Shown here piece after piece: positions 14,437 to 18,936 of a stretch of 18,936 nt of DNA. The notes below the pieces were generated by a model. That model saw only the letters and a program-made list of their open reading frames with translations. It did not search any database and was not told where the DNA came from. The stretch covers positions 1-18,936 of the forward strand of contig JAEWJS010000140.1 in the NCBI GenBank assembly GCA_023386495.1, written 5' to 3'. This DNA is from Bacillota bacterium. Its GTDB lineage: Bacteria > Bacillota > Bacilli > Paenibacillales > Paenibacillaceae. Position 1 is the stretch's first letter; every line of letters starts with the position of its first letter. The position numbers and the translations under genes were made by a program.

Positions 14437-15990
14437 TTACGCCGAAGGCGTCGTTCCCCCGCCGCCGGCGACCGGCGGCAGCGCCGCGGCCGGCGCATCG
14501 ACCGCTGCTGCAGGCGCGTCCACGACGCTCGTACGCGAGCCAAGCTTCCCGCTCGTCAGCCCTTTGATCAGGCCCTCCACGTCGATGCCAGACACGTTCT
14601 TCAGCATCTCCGGCGCCGTCGCCATCAGCGACGTTACATAGTTGCTGACGCGGGCAGCGCCTTCGCCGTGGCCAGTATCGACGACCGTCAGCTTGTCGAT
14701 GCTGCCGATCGGATCGGCGATCTTGCCTGCCAGCTCCGGCAGCATCTTCACGATAATATCGAGCACGGCCGCTTCGCCGAACTTCTCGAACGCCTCGGCC
14801 AGCTTCTCCTTCGCCTCGGCTTCGGCCAAGCCGCGCAGCCGAATGACCTCGGCCTCGGCCGTACCTTTCGCCCGCTCCGCGTCCGCTTGCGCTTGACCGT
14901 CAAGCCGCTTCTGCTCGGCCATCGCCTTCGCTTCTGCCTCGATGCGGAACTGCATCGCCTCCGCCTCGCGCATCTGCTTCTCCTTATCGGCTTCGGCCGC
15001 CTGCACGACCGCATAACGATCGGCATCCGCCTTCTTCTTGACCTCGGCGTCATACTGCTTCTCGCGGCGCAGAATCTCCTTCCCCTCGAGATCGATCTCG
15101 CGTTCCTTACGCACGAGCTCGACCTTCATCTCTTCTTCCACCACGATCTGCTTCGCGCGCGCTTCTTGGATCGAATACGCTTGATCGGCTTCGGCCTTGG
15201 CCATGTCCTGGTCCTTCTTGAAGGAAGCGACCTTCATTTCCTTATCCTTCTCGGCCTCTGCGATGTTCGTATCGCGAAGCAGCTCGGCCTTCTGCCCTTC
15301 TTCATCGGCTTGCGCCTTCTTGATCCGGGCATCCCGGATCGCCTCGGCTTCCGCAATATCCGCATCGCGCTTGACGACCGCGATACGCGGCTTACCGAGT
15401 GCTTCGAGGTAGCCATGCTTGTCGCGCACGTCCTTGATCGTGAAGGAGACGATCTGCAGGCCCATCTTCTTGAGGTCGCGAGCGGCGACGCTCTGAACCT
15501 CCTGCGCGAACTTATCCCGATTCCGGTATACCTCTTCCACCGTCATCGAACCGAGGATTGCGCGCAGGTGACCTTCCAGCACTTCCTGCGCCTCGCCCTT
15601 CAGCGCATCGATCGGCTTGCCCATGAACTGCTCGGCAGCCGTTGCGACATCTTCGACCGTGCCGCCGATCTTGATAATCGCTACGCCGTCCGCAAGGACG
15701 GGAACGCCCTGCTCCGTGTACACTTCAGGCGTCGACACATCCAGCTTGTGCGACAGCAAGGACAAGAACTCCGCCTGCTGGAAGATCGGCAGAATGAACG
15801 CGCCGCCTCCGCGAACGATCTTAATCTTGCGGCCGCTCTCGTCGATCATCGCATTCTTGGTTCCGAGGAAGGAACCGGTGATGATCATCGCTTCATCCGG
15901 GCTCACCGTCTTGTACCTTGCCCAGAACGCTAACCCTAGTACGACTAATACGCCAACAACAATTGCAGGAATCATTAATGATTCTGGCAT
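14437..15990 (-). CDS. floT: Flotillin-like membrane scaffold protein
   Basis: 517-residue SPFH-family protein that organises membrane microdomains and fluidity. One N-terminal hydrophobic segment (about residues 6-24) is followed by an SPFH/band 7 domain (about 30-200) and a long Glu-Ala-rich coiled coil (about 205-410; repeated AEAEA, KAEAD and similar). The C-terminal region ends in a Pro/Ala/Gly-rich tail with a direct repeat of VDAPAAA. The start MPESLMIPAIVVGVLVVLG matches Bacillus FloT/YuaG. The NfeD gene lies 15 bp upstream on the same strand, as in yuaFG of B. subtilis. Confidence 0.93.
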   Translation of the reverse strand: MPESLMIPAIVVGVLVVLGLAFWARYKTVSPDEAMIITGSFLGTKNAMIDESGRKIKIVRGGGAFILPIFQQAEFLSLLSHKLDVSTPEVYTEQGVPVLADGVAIIKIGGTVEDVATAAEQFMGKPIDALKGEAQEVLEGHLRAILGSMTVEEVYRNRDKFAQEVQSVAARDLKKMGLQIVSFTIKDVRDKHGYLEALGKPRIAVVKRDADIAEAEAIRDARIKKAQADEEGQKAELLRDTNIAEAEKDKEMKVASFKKDQDMAKAEADQAYSIQEARAKQIVVEEEMKVELVRKEREIDLEGKEILRREKQYDAEVKKKADADRYAVVQAAEADKEKQMREAEAMQFRIEAEAKAMAEQKRLDGQAQADAERAKGTAEAEVIRLRGLAEAEAKEKLAEAFEKFGEAAVLDIIVKMLPELAGKIADPIGSIDKLTVVDTGHGEGAARVSNYVTSLMATAPEMLKNVSGIDVEGLIKGLTSGKLGSRTSVVDAPAAAVDAPAAALPPVAGGGGTTPSA

Positions 15991-16005
15991 GAATCGAACG
16001 CCTCC

Positions 16006-16557
16006 CTACCTTGTAATGTAATCCACATCCAAATCCACCTTCGAGACGTACAGCTCCCCGCCGACGACATCGACGATCACGACCTGCGCGCCTGACTCGA
16101 TCGGCAACCCGTCGAAGCTCTGGGCCATCTGGTTCGTCACTCCGGCGGGCCCCATCCGGATGACGATCTCGCCGTAGCCGGATGCAGGAATGGGGACCAG
16201 CACCTCGGCGAGCTTGCCTGACATGTCATGCACCGAATAGCCGACGGAATTCTCCGAGTCCTGCATCGGTTTGACGTAGAAAAAGTAAACGCCTGCCCCA
16301 ACCACCACCGCAATCAACACAGCCAACAGCAGCACGGCACCCGCACCGAGACCCGTGTAGCTGTCGAGCAGCAAGCCCGCTCCGCCGAATACCGTGATGC
16401 CGCCCACGAGCGTCATCGGCTGGAGCCAAGCCCATCCGTCTAGCGACAGCCAATCGAGCGCGCCGTCCATCGCATTGCTAATGACATCTCCGAAGATGAT
16501 GGCGACAACGGCGTACAGCGCGCCTCCGGCCAAGCATGCCCAGAACAGTGCCTCCAT
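16006..16557 (-). CDS. NfeD-family membrane protein (YuaF-like), partner of flotillin
   Basis: 183-residue membrane protein. An N-terminal helix (about 1-25) and two further hydrophobic segments (about 45-65 and 70-95) are followed by a soluble C-terminal domain (about 100-183) of the NfeD OB-fold type, with GKLAEVLVPIPASGYGEIVIRM and a GAQVVIVDVVGGELYV strand pair. In Bacillus the equivalent YuaF works with FloT. GGAGGGGG precedes the ATG. It is the first gene of the operon and sits under a sigma-W-like promoter (16596-16622). Confidence 0.88.
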   Translation of the reverse strand: MEALFWACLAGGALYAVVAIIFGDVISNAMDGALDWLSLDGWAWLQPMTLVGGITVFGGAGLLLDSYTGLGAGAVLLLAVLIAVVVGAGVYFFYVKPMQDSENSVGYSVHDMSGKLAEVLVPIPASGYGEIVIRMGPAGVTNQMAQSFDGLPIESGAQVVIVDVVGGELYVSKVDLDVDYITR

Positions 16558-16595
16558 AGGTCCCCCTCCTTTCTATATTCCAAATCCTGTATGTA

Positions 16596-16622
16596 ATACG
16601 TCTAATTTGTGAACAAGTTTCG
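16596..16622 (-). promoter_or_regulatory. Sigma-W-like ECF promoter of nfeD-floT
   Basis: On the minus strand CGAAAC (16622-16617), 16 bp, then CGTAT (16600-16596). This matches the Bacillus sigma-W type TGAAAC-N16-CGTA. The B. subtilis yuaFG operon is known to belong to the sigma-W regulon, so the match is expected biologically. It lies about 40 bp upstream of the NfeD start. Confidence 0.65.
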
Positions 16623-16631
16623 ATAATATAG

Positions 16632-16682
16632 GAAAATCCGGTCACCATAACATCATCGCATGATGTTACAGACCGGACTTTC
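16632..16682 (-). terminator. Terminator-type hairpin after the Gfo/Idh gene
   Basis: GAAAATCCGGTC (16632-16643) pairs with GACCGGACTTTC (16671-16682), 12 bp with one mismatch. The loop contains a second perfect stem, AACATCAT/ATGATGTT. It lies 22 bp past the stop, between the oxidoreductase and the NfeD operon, and would end the former. The outer strand ends in a short U-rich stretch. Confidence 0.65.
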
Positions 16683-16704
16683 GCTTGCAATCGAGAACGT
16701 TATG

Positions 16705-17787
16705 CTACTCGCCGAAATAGACAGCCTTGCCCGTTCGCGACGATTCGTAGATCGCCTCTAGAATTTCCGATACGACGAGCGCCTGTTCCGGTTTGACGAC
16801 GAGCTCCTTATCATTCAGGACCGCATCGATCCACATGCGCGCTTCCAGCTCCGCCGGATCCTCGCTGTTCCCTTCGTAGAAGGCAACGCCGCCGCCCTTC
16901 AGCTCAATGTTCTTCGTATAGAGCCGGCTGTTCTCTTCGCCATTGAAGCGCAGCCCGTCCTTCATGTCGGCGCCGGCCTCGGTACCGCACAGCGTCACCT
17001 TCGCTTCGTCGACCTCGAGCGAGTTCAGTGCCCAACTCGATTCCAGCACGATCGAAGCGCCGTTCTCCATCGTAATCATGGCGAATGCCGAATCCTCGAC
17101 CGTGAACTTGGCAGGATCCCAAGGCCCCCAAGCGTTCGCCGCATTCTCGGTCTGCGACAGCTTATGGTACGCGCGTCCCAATACGACCTTCGGCTTGTAG
17201 TTATCCATCAGCCATAGCGCAAGGTCGAGCGCATGCGTACCGATGTCGATAAGCGGACCGCCGCCTTGCTTCTCCTCGTCGAGGAACACGCCCCACGTCG
17301 GGACGGCCCTGCGTCGGATTGCATGCGCCTTGGCGAAGTACACTTCGCCGAGCTCGCCCTTCTCGCAGGCCTCCTTCAAGTAACGCGTATCCGGGCGGTA
17401 ACGGTTCTGGTAACCGATCGACAGCTTCTTGCCCGTACGTTCTGCTGCCTCCAGCATCCGGCGCGCGCCTTCCGCCGTCTTGGCCATCGGTTTCTCGCAC
17501 ATGACGTGTTTGCCGGCCTCGAGCGCGGCAATCGCGATCTCGGCGTGGGAATCATTCGGCGTGCACACATGGACCACTTCAATCGACGGGTCGGCCAGCA
17601 GCTCGCGGTAATCCTCGTAGACAGCCGCATCCGAGGCCCCATATTTGCCCTTGGCATCCTCGGCACGCTCTCGGACGATATCGCAGAACGCGACCATTTC
17701 CGCTTCCCTGACCTTTGCGAGGCTCGGCATATGCTTCCCTGTTGCAATGCCCCCGCAGCCGATAATTCCTACCCTTGCTTGCGCCAT
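16705..17787 (-). CDS. Gfo/Idh/MocA-family NAD(P)-dependent oxidoreductase
   Basis: 360-residue cytoplasmic sugar or inositol-type dehydrogenase. The Rossmann motif GIIGCGGIA is at residues 7-15, the catalytic E98-K99-P100 in CEKPMAKT follows, then the YQNRY segment and the late GGGPLIDIGTHALDLALW with the conserved Asp and His. The substrate cannot be assigned; a sugar derivative is likely. ATG 17787 has AGGGAGA 9 nt upstream, better than the GTG at 17796. It is divergently paired with an AraC regulator, which probably controls it. Confidence 0.92.
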   Translation of the reverse strand: MAQARVGIIGCGGIATGKHMPSLAKVREAEMVAFCDIVRERAEDAKGKYGASDAAVYEDYRELLADPSIEVVHVCTPNDSHAEIAIAALEAGKHVMCEKPMAKTAEGARRMLEAAERTGKKLSIGYQNRYRPDTRYLKEACEKGELGEVYFAKAHAIRRRAVPTWGVFLDEEKQGGGPLIDIGTHALDLALWLMDNYKPKVVLGRAYHKLSQTENAANAWGPWDPAKFTVEDSAFAMITMENGASIVLESSWALNSLEVDEAKVTLCGTEAGADMKDGLRFNGEENSRLYTKNIELKGGGVAFYEGNSEDPAELEARMWIDAVLNDKELVVKPEQALVVSEILEAIYESSRTGKAVYFGE

Positions 17788-17865
17788 CCTGAACACTCTC
17801 CCTTTTCCACGATTTGGAGCATAAATGCCCTTCTTGATTCTTATCCCTCACTACGTCTAGAATGA

Positions 17866-17898
17866 AGTATAATGAGTCGGACGGCAATTGCATGCAAT
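17866..17898. promoter_or_regulatory. Shared divergent -10 region and palindrome between Gfo/Idh and AraC genes
   Basis: AGTATAAT at 17866-17873 contains TATAAT read rightward (17868-17873) and TATACT read leftward (17871-17866). A perfect 12-bp palindrome, ATTGCATGCAAT, lies at 17887-17898, in the -35 zone of the leftward promoter. Neither direction has a good -35, which suits activator-dependent promoters. Confidence 0.45.
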
Positions 17899-17940
17899 AG
17901 TGCAATCTATATGCCATTTTGTCATCGAATGAGGTGCAGC

Positions 17941-18810
17941 ATGGAAGCTTATAACGAGAAAGTCGATTATGAAAACCCTCTCTTGTCACTGAAGGTATTT
18001 CAACATACCCGTTACGACGATGTGTTCATCAGTTGGCATTACCATCGCGAGATCGAATTGCTCTACGTCGACCAGGGTGAGCTGGACGTCTATATCGAGG
18101 ACGAATACCATCATATGACGCCCGGGGATATCGTATTGATCGGTTCCTCGCAGCTCCATCGTGACCGCGTGACCTCGCAGCCGCTCAATTACTACGTGCT
18201 GCAATTCGACATCGATAAATTTTTCGACCAGAGCACGATGCCGTATATCCGATTCTTCCACGAGACGCAGCAGCCGCTCAGCAAGCTGAACTACATCTTC
18301 GATGAGCACCCGCACGTCAGGCAAGAGATTGCCGCCGTCATCAAGGAAATATTCGTGGAGGCCAAGGGGAAGACAACCGGCTACGAGCTGGCCGTCAACA
18401 TCCTCATCAAGACGATTCTGCTCAAGCTGCTGCGATATGACACCCGCATGGTGCTCTCGGAGCGTGAAGATTTTGACCGCCTGCGGTTGAAGCCCGTGCT
18501 CGATTACGTCGAAGCGAACTTGACCGGACGGATCCAGGTGGAGCAAGTGTGCAAGCTTGCCAATATGAGCTATTACTACTTCGTCAAGTTTTTCAAAAAA
18601 TCGGTCGGATTATCCTTCACCGAATACGTCAATTACAGGAAAATCAAATGGGCGGAGCGCATTCTCCTGACCGAGGACCGCAGCATATCGGAGATCGGCG
18701 ACGTGATCGGCATTCCGAACATGGCGCATTTCTACAAGATGTTCAAGAAGTACAACGACTGCTCGCCGAAGGAATACCAGAAGCGCATGCTGGCGTGGAA
18801 CCGCAAGTAA
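17941..18810 (+). CDS. AraC-family transcriptional regulator with cupin-type sensor domain
   Basis: 289-residue DNA-binding regulator. Residues about 15-90 form a cupin-like ligand domain (WHYHREIELLYVDQGE, then MTPGDIVLI and QLHR). Residues about 183-285 form the two helix-turn-helix AraC domain (VEQVCKLANMSYYYFVKFFKK, then ISEIGDVIGIPNMAHFYKMFKK and SPKEYQ). The open frame extends to an ATG at 17872, but that codon overlaps the -10 box, so ATG 17941 with a nearby GAGGTG is preferred. It probably senses a sugar and controls the divergent oxidoreductase gene. Confidence 0.92.
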   Translation: MEAYNEKVDYENPLLSLKVFQHTRYDDVFISWHYHREIELLYVDQGELDVYIEDEYHHMTPGDIVLIGSSQLHRDRVTSQPLNYYVLQFDIDKFFDQSTMPYIRFFHETQQPLSKLNYIFDEHPHVRQEIAAVIKEIFVEAKGKTTGYELAVNILIKTILLKLLRYDTRMVLSEREDFDRLRLKPVLDYVEANLTGRIQVEQVCKLANMSYYYFVKFFKKSVGLSFTEYVNYRKIKWAERILLTEDRSISEIGDVIGIPNMAHFYKMFKKYNDCSPKEYQKRMLAWNRK

Positions 18811-18823
18811 CTTCATGCACGCA

Positions 18824-18936
18824 CTAGAGTGAAGGGCAGATAATTTTCTGCCCCTCCTCATCAAACCGTACGTGAGGTTTTCCCTCATACGGCTTTCCGA
18901 TGTTCGTCATTCATGTGCATGCAGATTACAATAGCG
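18824..18936 (-). mobile_element. 3' end of a group II intron (domains V and VI; rest beyond the window)
   Basis: On the minus strand 18896-18863 is a 34-nt element of domain V form: AAAGCCGTA ... TACGGTTT with the AGC triad, an upper stem TGAGG/CCTCA and a two-base bulge. It is followed by a domain VI-like hairpin (GGGCAGA-AAATTA-TCTGCCC) over a lower stem GAG/CTC, with a candidate bulged branch-point A at 18830. The intron 3' junction should be near 18823-18825, about 14 bp past the AraC stop codon. A reverse transcriptase ORF would lie beyond 18936; one frame at the edge could be its last residues, but this is unproven. Confidence 0.82.

Noticed and set aside
14332..15933. 533-residue open frame on the plus strand
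   Set aside because: It is the antisense of the flotillin coiled-coil gene; composition is driven by GC-rich third positions and no domain is recognisable.
17872..17940. N-terminal extension of the AraC regulator from ATG 17872
   Set aside because: This ATG overlaps the TATAAT box and lacks a ribosome site; the family-like sequence begins after 17941.

Overview
The window reads as chromosomal DNA of a moderately high-GC Bacillota bacterium, most likely Paenibacillus, Cohnella or a close relative. Supporting points are strong AGGAGG-type ribosome binding sites, sigma-A type TTGNNN-17-TATAAT promoters, a Bacillus-type XylR/xylA control region, a Pho box, a ROK-family xylR, a flotillin/NfeD pair, and a soluble CBS chemoreceptor-like protein. 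I recognise 17 protein genes and the 3' end of a group II intron. The species is inferred from gene content only.

Layout. 1-675 (-): 5' part of the phosphate-binding lipoprotein gene pstS, preceded by an 11-bp-phased Pho box. 816-1973 (-): soluble CBS plus methyl-accepting signalling protein. 2228-3520 (+): orphan arsB arsenite pump. 3521-3943: non-coding, with two kinds of short repeats. 3944-4618 (-): nuclease-like protein A (DUF559/Vsr-like fold plus winged helix). 4746-6271 (-): EamA transporter and HAD phosphatase operon. 6387-10379 (-): xylA-xylB-aldose epimerase, divergent from xylR (10646-11809, +), with a XylR operator and a candidate CcpA cre site. 11973-12656 (+): nuclease-like protein B, a paralogue of A, followed by a second palindrome array to about 12847. 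12933-14234 (-): nucleoside hydrolase and small Rieske protein. 14437-16557 (-): NfeD-flotillin operon with a sigma-W-like promoter. 16705-17787 (-): Gfo/Idh/MocA oxidoreductase divergent from an AraC regulator (17941-18810, +). About 18824 to the window end (-): domains V and VI of a group II intron.

The metabolic genes are conventional: xylose is isomerised and phosphorylated under XylR control, with an epimerase to equilibrate the sugar anomers. The unusual part is a module found twice. In each copy a co-directional upstream gene is followed by a promoter-like sequence, a strong terminator-type hairpin, a gene for a PD-(D/E)xK-like plus winged-helix protein, and a 3' array of 25-30 nt imperfect palindromes, which faces a convergent neighbour gene. 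The two proteins are clear but diverged paralogues. Their palindromes share one architecture but differ at two positions in each arm, and those differences are compensatory, so each array keeps its own dyad. Short exact fragments of the same repeats occur in other intergenic gaps of the window. This resembles REP/RAYT logic (a DNA-processing protein linked to a dispersed palindrome family) built on a different protein family. I regard it as the best candidate for an undescribed system here. Its function is not shown by the sequence.
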